Assembly: GCF_004345245.1 (NCBI RefSeq)
Contig: NZ_SLUQ01000011.1
Coordinates: forward strand, 1 to 64,000
Reading direction: 5' to 3'
Length of the DNA: 64,000 nucleotides
From: Rhizobium sp. BK251
GTDB lineage: Bacteria; Pseudomonadota; Alphaproteobacteria; Rhizobiales; Rhizobiaceae
In this document: positions 7,851-15,280 of the stretch, piece after piece
Numbering within the stretch: position 1 is the first letter of the stretch
Layout: the number at the start of each line of letters is the position of its first letter
Made by a program: the position numbers and the translations under genes
The notes under the pieces: model-generated
The model's database searches: none
The model's input: only the letters and a program-made list of their open reading frames with translations
Told to the model about the DNA's origin: nothing

Positions 7851-8714
7851 ATGATGTTTCGTGGCTTTGATCTCCGCACTGTGCAAGTCGATGCTGGTCC
7901 GATCCGGCTTCGTATGGGCGGGCGTGGTCCCGTCGTCCTTCTTTTGCACGGTCACCCTCGGACCCATATGACTTGGGGAAAGGTCGCCGACCTTCTCGCG
8001 CCGTCGTTTACGGTCGTCTGTCCGGACGTTCCCGGTTTCGGGCTCTCATATGTGCCACTCGACGCCACCGACAGCCTCCACTCGTCGAAAGCGGCGAAGG
8101 CGACGGCGCTGGTGGAACTCATGGCCCGTTTGGGGCATAATGAATTCTTCGTTGTCGGTCACGATCGGGGGAGCCTAACGGCATTCCGCATGGCGATGAA
8201 CCACCCGGACGCCGTGCGGAAACTCGTTGTCGTGGATGGCTTACCTGTCCTTGAACATCTCGAGCGAGCCGACTGGAAGTTTGCCAGAGACTGGTATCAT
8301 TGGTTCTTTTTCGCTCAGCCTGAAAAGCCTGAGCGAGTGATATCGGCTGACCCCGATGCCTGGTATGACAGGCTCTCACCAGTTCTAATGGGCGATGACG
8401 CTTACGCGGACATTCGCGGTGCCATTCAACGCCCGGAGGTCGTCCACGGGATGATTGAGGATTACCGCGCCGGCATTCGTATCGACCACGTTCACGACAA
8501 GGCTGATCGGGACGCCGGCAAAAAGATCGGCTGCCCGATGCTCTGCCTATGGTCACTTCGGGACGATCTCGAACAGATCTATGGCAATCCCGTTGCCATC
8601 TGGAACAACTGGGCCGTTGACGTGAGCGGATTCGGGATAGACAGCGGCCATCACGTCGCCGAGGAGAACCCCGGTGATCTAGCGAAGGCGGTCGCCACTT
8701 TCCTCTCAAAGTGA
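7851..8714 (+). CDS. Alpha/beta hydrolase, haloacetate dehalogenase-like
   Basis: The 287-residue protein has the oxyanion segment VVLLLHGHPRTHMTWGKVA, the nucleophile elbow VVGHDRGSLTAFRMA, in which Asp replaces the Ser of esterases, and a C-terminal GHHVAEENP holding the catalytic His. Asp as nucleophile and the Trp/Tyr-rich lid (WYHWFFFAQPEKPE) match haloacetate dehalogenases and epoxide hydrolase-like enzymes, which displace halide through an ester intermediate. AGGAG stands just upstream of two adjacent ATGs (7851, 7854). It stands alone and no stress promoter was found. The true substrate may not be halogenated. Confidence 0.85.
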   Translation: MMFRGFDLRTVQVDAGPIRLRMGGRGPVVLLLHGHPRTHMTWGKVADLLAPSFTVVCPDVPGFGLSYVPLDATDSLHSSKAAKATALVELMARLGHNEFFVVGHDRGSLTAFRMAMNHPDAVRKLVVVDGLPVLEHLERADWKFARDWYHWFFFAQPEKPERVISADPDAWYDRLSPVLMGDDAYADIRGAIQRPEVVHGMIEDYRAGIRIDHVHDKADRDAGKKIGCPMLCLWSLRDDLEQIYGNPVAIWNNWAVDVSGFGIDSGHHVAEENPGDLAKAVATFLSK

Positions 8715-9158
8715 ACACCGCCCGTACGAAAGCAAAATTCGACACAAAGGGGCCTCTTCTTCACATGGAGGGTGCGGGGCCGGAGAGCGACCGGGCGGGG
8801 ACGCAACTGATGAGCTACCCTTTACCCCGTCCGTGAACCCAAAGGGTGGAATGAGAGGAAGGCGAGGTACGCACACGGGTTCGGGCGATCGGTCCCTATT
8901 ATGCTAATGCACAAATGGCCGATAGCGCCTCGCTAGCGGAACCGACCCGGCTCAATTAGATCATGAATAGTGCTATCGGCCAAAGAAGTCGGTCCAAGTC
9001 AAGTCAACGCCGGCCGCGCCAGAGCCGCTCCGTAAATCAGAATAATTGCTAAATAGTGTTTCCGCTTCACCTCGGCAGGTTCCCAAAGATTCGTCGACGC
9101 TGCATTTCTCGGCCGCCCCAACTTTTCGCTTGAGTTGCCGATCGGCACCCGCTGCACG
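8715..9158. other. Intergenic; nothing recognised
   Basis: No supported gene in either strand; short frames lack ribosome sites and recognisable protein features. Confidence 0.4.
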
Positions 9159-9183
9159 GGAACCCGCACGCCTGAAGGAGGTT
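9159..9183 (+). promoter_or_regulatory. EcfG-type promoter for 9212-9555
   Basis: GGAAC at 9159-9163, 18 bases, TT at 9182-9183, 29 bases before the ATG at 9212. Confidence 0.6.
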
Positions 9184-9211
9184 GTCGAAGAAACTAGCAA
9201 GGAGGTCTCTC

Positions 9212-9340
9212 ATGCAGAGGGTTATCGACGTCGACTTCCACGTCGCTTGGAGCGCCTCGATGTACATCCATATCTGCAATAGCAGGCGCGAGCGTATCGA
9301 CGGGCCCGAGACGGCGCTCGCTGTGAAGGTGTTTGCATGA
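9212..9340 (+). CDS. 42-residue protein, possible DUF982-like fragment
   Basis: GGAGG lies about six bases before the ATG, and an EcfG-type promoter 29 bases upstream. The peptide begins MQRVIDVDFHVAW and includes RRERIDGPETALAVK, which weakly resembles the first half of DUF982 proteins. The stop overlaps the next start (ATGA), so the two genes are translationally coupled. It may be a complete micropeptide or the start of a shortened gene. Confidence 0.5.
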   Translation: MQRVIDVDFHVAWSASMYIHICNSRRERIDGPETALAVKVFA

Positions 9341-9555
9341 CGATTCTTTTTGCCGACGCCTCTTATTGGGCAATCCTTCTCGGCACGTTGACCCTTACAT
9401 GCTGGATGGCAGCCGGCCTGACCGCTGTTCTCGGCACTCACGAGGAAATCCGGCATGGGAAGGTCGGTAGAACTTTTGGATACCTGACAACGGGCCTTAC
9501 CGGGGCCGGTACTATCTCGGCTCTGGCGATGGTCGTCATATTGATGCTCACATGA
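9337..9555 (+). CDS. Small membrane protein with two hydrophobic segments
   Basis: The 72-residue protein has hydrophobic segments at about residues 10-30 (YWAILLGTLTLTCWMAAGLT) and 50-71 (LTTGLTGAGTISALAMVVIL) separated by a polar loop HEEIRHGKVGRT. It starts within the stop codon of the 42-residue gene (ATGA), implying coupled expression from the upstream EcfG-type promoter. No family is recognised. Confidence 0.65.
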   Translation: MTILFADASYWAILLGTLTLTCWMAAGLTAVLGTHEEIRHGKVGRTFGYLTTGLTGAGTISALAMVVILMLT

Positions 9556-9617
9556 CGGCCATCGTATATCAGCCACGCAGGTGGTATCCGATCAACACGG
9601 TCAAGGGTTCGAGTTGA

Positions 9618-9923
9618 ACAGGTTCTGAGACAGCGTCTCCCATTGCGCGACCTATCTCTTTTTGTCGACGTCCGAGCCAGAACGCGGAAGCGAATCAAGA
9701 CGCCTAAGAGCAATTCGATGACGATCGCAAGTCCGACCCTGTCACGGACATTGGCTCGGCCTCCCCGGACCAAGAGTTCAATGTCGCGGTCACTCCAGCG
9801 CCGGCGATCCCAGCTCACGACGTTGTTCTCCAGTATGTGTCTCGTAAGAACTTGGAATTTCAGAAAAGGCCCGTGCGTTCGTCGTGGGGGATGGATGTGG
9901 TTCCAATGATTATGGCGGCCTAA
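9618..9923 (+). pseudogene. Possible gene remnant interrupted by TAA
   Basis: One plus-strand frame reads as plausible protein on both sides of a TAA at 9705-9707: RRPSQNAEANQDA before it and EQFDDDRKSDPVTDIGSASP to WGMDVVPMIMAA after it. No start codon lies between the TAA and the C-terminal part. No family is recognised. The rest of 9556-9990 holds nothing else that can be supported. Confidence 0.25.
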
Positions 9924-9990
9924 GCCTCGCGGGAGCCGGAAGATAATAAGCAGAAAGCGGTCGCGGACGGCGCGATTCAGGGCGGTCGTT

Positions 9991-10209
9991 CTACGGATCC
10001 CTTGCGGCACCCACCATTGCAACGAGTTGAGTCACGTCGCAAACGCCCTGCCGATAAAGTGTCACGATCATGGCGCCTAGCTGGCCGCATTCCGCGGTGC
10101 CATCTTCGATGCGCAGGCGAGTTTTCGCCTCATCAAAGGCGCGCTGGCATATGTCCAAATCTTTGGAATTGAGCGGCTGATCGCTTGTGGCAAGGTATCG
10201 CTTAATCAT
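9991..10209 (-). CDS. Short helical protein of unknown function
   Basis: The 72-residue protein MIKRYLATSDQPLNSKDLDI continues with CQRAFDEAKTRLRIEDG and IVTLYRQGVCDVTQLVAMVG. The pattern (an acidic helix, then a Gly-containing turn, then a helix ending in a hydrophobic pair) resembles the proteins at 12349 and 20587, small Rhizobiales orphans. Start chosen at the internal ATG; an upstream ATG at 10248 is possible. No promoter motif found. Confidence 0.55.
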   Translation of the reverse strand: MIKRYLATSDQPLNSKDLDICQRAFDEAKTRLRIEDGTAECGQLGAMIVTLYRQGVCDVTQLVAMVGAARDP

Positions 10210-10666
10210 CGCCGTTACGCCACGGCCAATATTCTTGCATCTTTGCACGCATCCCGCAAAGCAATGGGCGCAGAATCCAAGGAAGCCAATCCGTTGTCCA
10301 GACGATAGCGTGCCTGTAGCGCCCGCTCACACGAAGTACCTCCGTCGGTCGGCCGGTGCTCCAAGAGGGGTTCGGCAGTCTCACGGCTAAATGTAGTTCG
10401 ACGCATCAACCGTCTGGAAATGTGATATCAACGAAGTGGGCCCAGTACCGGTTGAGCATTATCTCTCCCCGATCTCTCGGTGGATGACGGTAGGACGTCC
10501 TGGTGCATGCCGCAAGAACAACGCACGTCCAAGGCACGCGGAAACGATCACAAGTGTGTCAACGCCGGGCTCACTTATTTGTTGTACCGTTTTTCAAGAG
10601 CAGTATAACGGCAAATGTCTGTCGCGGTCGTTAGATTAAAGCATCGCCTTATATTACATGAATACC
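10210..10666. other. Intergenic; nothing recognised
   Basis: No supported gene, repeat or terminator. Confidence 0.35.
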
Positions 10667-11557
10667 TCAATCATGTGGTTCACAGTCGGCCGGACGCTTC
10701 GTGACCTTTGCACGTTCATGCGCTTTCGCTTTTCTCCTAGCCACCCTGAGCTCCTCGAGTGTCGGACTCCACCAGCCTCGACATCGCTCGTATTCACCTG
10801 CTCTTTTTCTTGCGGGCCATGCCTGAACGAGCTCGCCCAGGGTCGGCGAACGCCATCCGGCCCACACATGCTTATCGTTGACTGCAGGGTAAAATTCCTT
10901 GACCACCGTCAGTTCAACGAGTTCTCCAGTGATTTCGGTGACCACCACTATCCCATAGGCAGGCGTCGCCAAGGGCCGACCCAACGGCGGCAGATCGTCG
11001 CTTAAAACAGGCAAGCGATGCTTTCGTCGCTCCGCGGATCGACGGCGCGACATGGCTTCCTCAGGGGTTCCTCTCCGTTCTTCGGCGCGTTTGCGCCGCT
11101 CCTCGGGTTCAGCTCTCTTCGCCGCTTCCTCGATGATCTGCCAGCGGCTCTGAAGTTCGTCATATGACGCGTAGGGAACGTCCCATACCCTATCGTCGCC
11201 GTGCCAGCTTGCGAACGGCACCCGCCGAAGTGCGTCGACGATGGTTCGGGAGAACGGCGTCCGAATTCGGAATCCGTGATCGGTGACCTCTAGATAGGGG
11301 GAGATGATCGGCTCAAATTCGTACGCATCCCGGCCTTTCTGGTTTGCGAAAACGTCGTGTCGCGCTGCTTCCGCCGCCATCCACCGGTCAATACGACGCC
11401 GCGCACTCGTTCCGGGCACAATCCATGCCCGGAGAGTGTCGCTCCAGCGTGCGCGCGGAAATGCTTCCCGAAAGCGTTGTACGGCCATCCGGTCGAAGGG
11501 AAACGACGCAGTTGCAGCGGCGTGCTTGTCGTAGTCCTGTGAAGAGTCGTCGTTCAT
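10667..11557 (-). CDS. Hypothetical protein with HARP-like N-terminal half and charged linker
   Basis: The 296-residue protein has two similar units, FREAFPRARWSDTLRAWIVP (about 28-47) and ALRRVPFASWHGDDRVWDVP (about 110-129). They resemble the F-x-W-x-W-x-VP pattern of HARP/SMARCAL1-type DNA-annealing domains. A long basic-acidic segment follows (AAKRAEPEERRKRAEERRG), then a beta-rich domain (YGIVVVTEITGELVELTVV) and a tail with two related repeats, GWRSPTLGELVQAWPARKRA and GWWSPTLEELRVARRKAKA. The start has GGAG nearby (AAGGAGA region before 11557). Function is unknown; nucleic-acid binding is an inference from the HARP-like pattern. Confidence 0.65.
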   Translation of the reverse strand: MNDDSSQDYDKHAAATASFPFDRMAVQRFREAFPRARWSDTLRAWIVPGTSARRRIDRWMAAEAARHDVFANQKGRDAYEFEPIISPYLEVTDHGFRIRTPFSRTIVDALRRVPFASWHGDDRVWDVPYASYDELQSRWQIIEEAAKRAEPEERRKRAEERRGTPEEAMSRRRSAERRKHRLPVLSDDLPPLGRPLATPAYGIVVVTEITGELVELTVVKEFYPAVNDKHVWAGWRSPTLGELVQAWPARKRAGEYERCRGWWSPTLEELRVARRKAKAHERAKVTKRPADCEPHD

Positions 11558-12348
11558 AAGGAGAAAACGGCAAACCCGTCCTTTAGGTTCGAGTCTTTTC
11601 CCGCCGGAGAAACTGCCAGCTCTGTTGGTCGCATCGCTAAATCAGTTGGCGCAGTCAACGCATCCGAGGGCATCCTAATGGATGCCTAGCGACGCAACAG
11701 GAGATTCCCACGAGAAGACCAAGATTTCCCATTGCAATCACGCCGGTTGATGGACAATTGCGACAGGGCATCGCCTCTGCAACATCATGACACCTGTGTG
11801 CCGCGAGCGATGACATTGAAGCCGTCGCAGCGGCTCCGGCGACTGTGACGAGGAGGAAGAGAGAGGCTAGCCCGCCCGCGCGGGCATTGAAAATGGCATA
11901 GACGCCGGTCTTCGCATCGGCCGAGCCGACGATCGAATTGATCTTGGCTCCAGCTGGTCCGCGGATCGCGTTTCTGGGCACGGGCGATGCGCACGGTCGC
12001 GATGCATTCGAAAGTGATGCGGTGGAACGTGCCGTATGCGATGCCGGCGCCCGGATAGAGACGGCTGCCAAGCTCTCCGCGACGCAAACTGGACGAGTCT
12101 GAGTGCCACCCATTACCTGAGCCTCCCGCCGCTTGGGGCCGGATTTGCGGGCATCCGGGGCCTGCTTCATCCGCGCTTCAAATCATGTGTGAGGGCCGAA
12201 CGGCGCGAAATAACGCTCTTGTCCCCACATCGATTGGCGCTCGGAGGTTCTTGCAACTTTCGCTCGCAAAGTGCATCCTCAATCATTCTTTAAGGAGGGT
12301 GCGATTGAGGAGTGGGAGCAAGTCTCTCAGATCGCCCGGGAGAAGAAC
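11558..12348. other. Large gene-poor interval; no gene supported
   Basis: Long frames exist on both strands between 11655 and 12170 (a 171-codon minus frame and a plus frame with APAGPRIAFLGTGDAHGRD), but they lie codon-on-codon antisense, neither has a ribosome site, and neither resembles a known family. It may be a decayed mobile-element or gene remnant. Confidence 0.3.
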
Positions 12349-12606
12349 ATGTCTAACGGAAGGCGTTCGGGGATTTTGATGCCGGATGACCTCGCGGTTG
12401 TCGAACGGGTCTATCACCGAGTCGCAACCACCATGCCGAACAATGACAGAGCCCTACGTGAACTTGCCAGGTTCATACTCCGTATGCATGGACGAGGCTT
12501 GGCCGACGAAGACGCGCTTTATGATTTGTGTGTTGTCGCGTCGCGCCTCGGGCGACTCGGCCCGATACCATCGTCGTCTCGCGATCGATACGATCTCATA
12601 AAATAG
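12349..12606 (+). CDS. Short helical protein of unknown function
   Basis: The 85-residue protein MSNGRRSGILMPDDLAVVER continues with ELARFILRMHGRGLADEDA. GGAGAAG lies seven bases before ATG 12349; an upstream ATG at 12271 is in frame but lacks a site. The layout (MPDDL-V-x-R-V, then LA-x-I-x-G-x-D-E-x-L) matches a family of small Rhizobiales proteins. It converges on the ECF sigma gene, with 24 bases between stops. It does not look like an anti-sigma factor of the NepR type. Confidence 0.6.
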   Translation: MSNGRRSGILMPDDLAVVERVYHRVATTMPNNDRALRELARFILRMHGRGLADEDALYDLCVVASRLGRLGPIPSSSRDRYDLIK

Positions 12607-12630
12607 AGCGGGTGCGCTTTTGAACTCGTG

Positions 12631-13143
12631 TCAATGATGCGCGCGGTGTGTTTCCCAATCCATCTTTTCGGCGAGTTGATGACGAGCGCGGTTGACCCGG
12701 CTCTTGATCGTGCCAATGGCGCAGCCGCACTCGGAGGCAATTGCCTCGTAGCTTTGGCCCTCCATGACCTTGATGAACACGTGGCGGAGGTGGGAGGGCA
12801 ACTCATCGGCAGCTTCGTAAAGATGTCTTAGATCGGTCGCCCATTCCTGCTGGGCCGGCGCGCCCTGACTGAAAATACTATCCTCCAGCGGCATGCTAAT
12901 TTCGCGCTTGGCCTTGTTGAAACCGGAGATGAAAACGTTTCGCATGATCGTAAATAGCCACGACCGCAACTTCCCATTTTCCTCGTATCTGTCGAGATGG
13001 CCCAGTGCGTGCGCAATCGTCTCCTGAATCAGATCATCAGCGTCCGATCGCGATCTTGTCAGCTTCGTGGAAAATGCTCTCAGTGCCGGAAGCAAGGCTA
13101 TAATATCTGCTTCCAAGGAGCCTGGCGGCGCCTGGTTACGCAT
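12631..13143 (-). CDS. EcfG-type ECF sigma factor (general stress response), copy 1
   Basis: The 170-residue protein has sigma region 2 (LRAFSTKLTRSRSDADDLIQ, then ETIAHALGHLDRYEENGKLR and SWLFTIMRNVFIS) and region 4 (LPSHLRHVFIKVMEGQSYEA, IASECGCAIGTIKSRVNRAR). DDLIQET with SWLF-TI-RN is characteristic of the EcfG/RpoE2 (ECF15) group, which directs the general stress response of Alphaproteobacteria. Its own promoter at 13177-13201 is a perfect GGAAC-N16-CGTT, implying autoregulation or control by the main EcfG. No NepR or PhyR gene lies beside it, so it is probably an accessory copy. Start ATG 13143 has GAGAGGGA upstream. Confidence 0.9.
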   Translation of the reverse strand: MRNQAPPGSLEADIIALLPALRAFSTKLTRSRSDADDLIQETIAHALGHLDRYEENGKLRSWLFTIMRNVFISGFNKAKREISMPLEDSIFSQGAPAQQEWATDLRHLYEAADELPSHLRHVFIKVMEGQSYEAIASECGCAIGTIKSRVNRARHQLAEKMDWETHRAHH

Positions 13144-13176
13144 AGTTCCCTCTCTTTTTTCAGGTAGTTACTCGTC

Positions 13177-13201
13177 AACGTGCTGGGAGAATTATTGTTC
13201 C
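13177..13201 (-). promoter_or_regulatory. Perfect EcfG promoter (GGAAC-N16-CGTT) of ECF sigma copy 1
   Basis: Minus-strand GGAAC (13201-13197), 16 bases, CGTT (13180-13177), 34 bases before the sigma gene start. This is the strict consensus; about one such match would be expected by chance in the whole window. Confidence 0.85.
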
Positions 13202-13244
13202 AAATGATTGCTCGGGGATTTCGGAGAGCATACCGGCCGCAACC

Positions 13245-13565
13245 ATGAGTCGACTCCGACCGGCAAAGGCGTATGATGCCAATGGTAGCCGTCGGCGTGT
13301 GAGCTACTGGGAATCTTGCGCGCTCTTGCCGAATGGAGGGGCTGCGACGACACACTTTCCTGATAGGCCGTTGGGTTTTCTGGAGCTGATGGAGGTCTAC
13401 GAGGCACTATGCCTGTGGCGAGGGAAGACCGGCATTGATATCGAAAGCGAGCGAGGCAAAGCGGCCCTGTCCCTCGCTTTAGAACTCTGCATCGAAGGCG
13501 TTAAACGGGAAGCCGTTCTCAAAGCCCTTTGCGAGGCTGACGCCCGGTATCAAGAATCGGGCTGA
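13245..13565 (+). CDS. Small helical hypothetical protein
   Basis: The open frame of 106 codons starts at 13245, but only the last 60 residues look structured: LELMEVYEALCLWRGKTGID, then AALSLALELCIEGVKREAVL. The start is uncertain (ATG 13389 is the alternative, with GGAG close by). The end layout (helix, acidic turn, helix with EG) resembles the other short helical proteins at 9991, 12349 and 20587. It is divergent from the sigma gene. Confidence 0.5.
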   Translation: MSRLRPAKAYDANGSRRRVSYWESCALLPNGGAATTHFPDRPLGFLELMEVYEALCLWRGKTGIDIESERGKAALSLALELCIEGVKREAVLKALCEADARYQESG

Positions 13566-13685
13566 TGGGTTGCTTATCTTTTCAAGTCGATCGGAGATAT
13601 AGTTGTGAACGTCCGCGCCGCGCGCGGTACTCCCCGCGGCAATTGCGACGAAGCACTAGATCCCGCGAATGATATTGTTTCGTGA

Positions 13686-13710
13686 GGAACAGTTGCCTCC
13701 GATCGGCGTT
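13686..13710 (+). promoter_or_regulatory. Perfect EcfG promoter (GGAAC-N16-CGTT) for 13758-13916
   Basis: GGAAC at 13686-13690, 16 bases, CGTT at 13707-13710, ending 48 bases before the ATG of a small KGG-like gene. Confidence 0.85.
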
Positions 13711-13757
13711 CACTGAGCGAGATCAATCCGGTCTCAACAGGAGGAGTATACATAATC

Positions 13758-13916
13758 ATGGCATCCACAGGCACATCCCAGACAAAGGGTGGCTCGAAGT
13801 CGGGCGGGAGCAAAAGTGCGTCCTCGGAAAAAACCTCGAGCTCGTCCGGCAAGCAGGGCGGGTCGCACGAGCAGCATGTTAAGGCTGGCCAGCAAAGCCA
13901 CAAAAACTCGAAATAG
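13758..13916 (+). CDS. 52-residue Ser/Lys/Gly-rich KGG-like stress protein
   Basis: The peptide starts MASTGTSQTKGGSKSGGSKS and ends with SSGKQGGSHEQHVKAGQQSH; it is wholly polar and predicted disordered. The GG-SHEQHVKAGQ segment resembles the KGG motif of bacterial general-stress proteins (related to GsiB/YciG-like hydrophilins). AGGAGG stands upstream of the ATG, and the promoter is a strict EcfG consensus. A protective hydrophilin role is inferred, not shown. Confidence 0.8.
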   Translation: MASTGTSQTKGGSKSGGSKSASSEKTSSSSGKQGGSHEQHVKAGQQSHKNSK

Positions 13917-14357
13917 CGGTGCGACATACGGGCGCGGAGCAATCCGCGCCCGAACCGCGTCAGACGATCGGCGGTAAGACCTTTGCAAGCCTGACAGACG
14001 CTGGTGGGAGGTCGAAAAACCGCCGTGCCGGGTAGCGGCGACGGCTTTTCGATGCGCGAAAACACGTGAGCGACCGCCCCGCCGGGAATCGTGTGGCGCG
14101 GTGCACCAACAGATTCGGTACCCCTCGCACATCCGATTTCAACATGAGGCGGCTCCTATGATACGTCGCTGAACGCGTCCATCGCCCAATTCCTGCTACA
14201 CTACGATAAGCGCCGATCCGGCGAACCAAGCTCGATGGCGACAAGAACTGAGTCCGAGAAGTTCGACTAGGCGGGCGGGTCGACCGACAGGAGACCAGCG
14301 CAACCCGAAACCGAGCGGCTCAATTCTCGCCGAACAAACTATGACAGCTAGGATATT
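13917..14357. other. Intergenic; nothing recognised
   Basis: No supported gene. A 94-codon minus frame (14244-13960) has no ribosome site and no recognisable protein features. Confidence 0.35.
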
Positions 14358-14561
14358 TCAGATCACCCGAACGTTCTCGGCCTTGGATTTGCCGGTCTTG
14401 CGATCCTGACCGACGTCGTACGAGACCCTCTGGCCGTCCCGTAGAGGGGCCACACCCTGCAGGGCCGTGGCATGAACGAAGACGTCCTGACCTCCGTCGT
14501 CCGGCGTGAGGAAACCGAAACCTTTGTCCTGATTGAAAAACTTCACCGTGCCGACAGCCAC
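14358..14561 (-). CDS. cspA: Cold-shock domain protein
   Basis: The 67-residue protein is a complete cold-shock fold: GTVKFFNQDKGFGFLTPDDG with RNP1 (KGFGFL) and VFVHA as RNP2, ending SYDVGQDRKTGKSKAENVRV. Cold-shock proteins bind single-stranded RNA and DNA and melt mRNA structure. Rhizobial genomes carry many copies; the symbol indicates the family only. No EcfG-type promoter was found within 150 bases upstream. Confidence 0.92.
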   Translation of the reverse strand: MAVGTVKFFNQDKGFGFLTPDDGGQDVFVHATALQGVAPLRDGQRVSYDVGQDRKTGKSKAENVRVI

Positions 14562-14891
14562 TGCTAACTCCGAAGTTCACGTGTCGAAGACAATTCATAG
14601 AGATTTAGTCAAGCGTCTGCAATGCCCCAGCCTTTCCGCACTGCCGTACCATGCAGATCAGAGATGGACACAACAAATAGGCAAGAGCCTGCGACGCGCC
14701 TCTATAGCCGCTTCGGCCGTATTTTACCGTTGAGGGGAACTCAGCAAGGGCCGCCGGCGGCAAACTTCACGTTAACGACTGGTGCTGTTGACATGAGAAA
14801 CGACCATGTTCCAATACAAACCATCGACGCTGGTAAGTTCAAAGCCCTGCAACCCTGATCGGCCGCAAGCACAATGCTGTACCGGACCTAT
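14562..14891. other. Intergenic; nothing firm
   Basis: Only a 21-codon frame (14793-14858, MRNDHVPIQTIDAGKFKALQ) was noted, without a ribosome site. No other feature seen. Confidence 0.3.
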
Positions 14892-15167
14892 TCAAGGGCG
14901 CCAGTTCTGGCCGATTACACACCGTCCGGCGTTGTCGAAATTGCCGTTGCTGAGCGTATCGTAATCGTTGACGCTATGGCCTCCTCCGCGCGTACCAAAC
15001 GCGGTCAAATCCACCATCATGGCTTTGGCTCGCCTAACTGCCTCACATTCGCTCATGGCATCCTTTTCATTGAGGCGCACTGAAATTATTTCGCCTTCTT
15101 CTCCGACGAATTCAACTTTCCATACCTCGCCGGTATCATGAGAAACGTTCGTGTCGATAAGATGCAT
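14892..15167 (-). CDS. Small hypothetical protein, beta-strand rich
   Basis: The 91-residue protein starts MHLIDTNVSHDTGEVWKVEF and continues with VGEEGEIISVRLNEKDAMSE and CEAVRRAKAMMVDLTAFGTR, which reads as a beta-hairpin plus helix. AGGAGGA stands six bases before the ATG. No family is recognised. It lies downstream of katE on the same strand (113 bases) but has its own strong ribosome site. Confidence 0.65.
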   Translation of the reverse strand: MHLIDTNVSHDTGEVWKVEFVGEEGEIISVRLNEKDAMSECEAVRRAKAMMVDLTAFGTRGGGHSVNDYDTLSNGNFDNAGRCVIGQNWRP

Positions 15168-15280
15168 AATCGTCCTCCTAGCCGGCGCGCTTTTCCAATC
15201 GGATTCGGCGTTTCATCAGAGCTCATCGTTGACCACTTCGCCTTGCGCAGCCGCAATTACTGGCGCTCGCAGATTTTCTT

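Noticed and set aside
11655..12170. 171-codon minus frame and its plus-strand mirror
   Set aside because: Both are open, neither has a ribosome site or known relatives; could be debris but not supportable as a gene.
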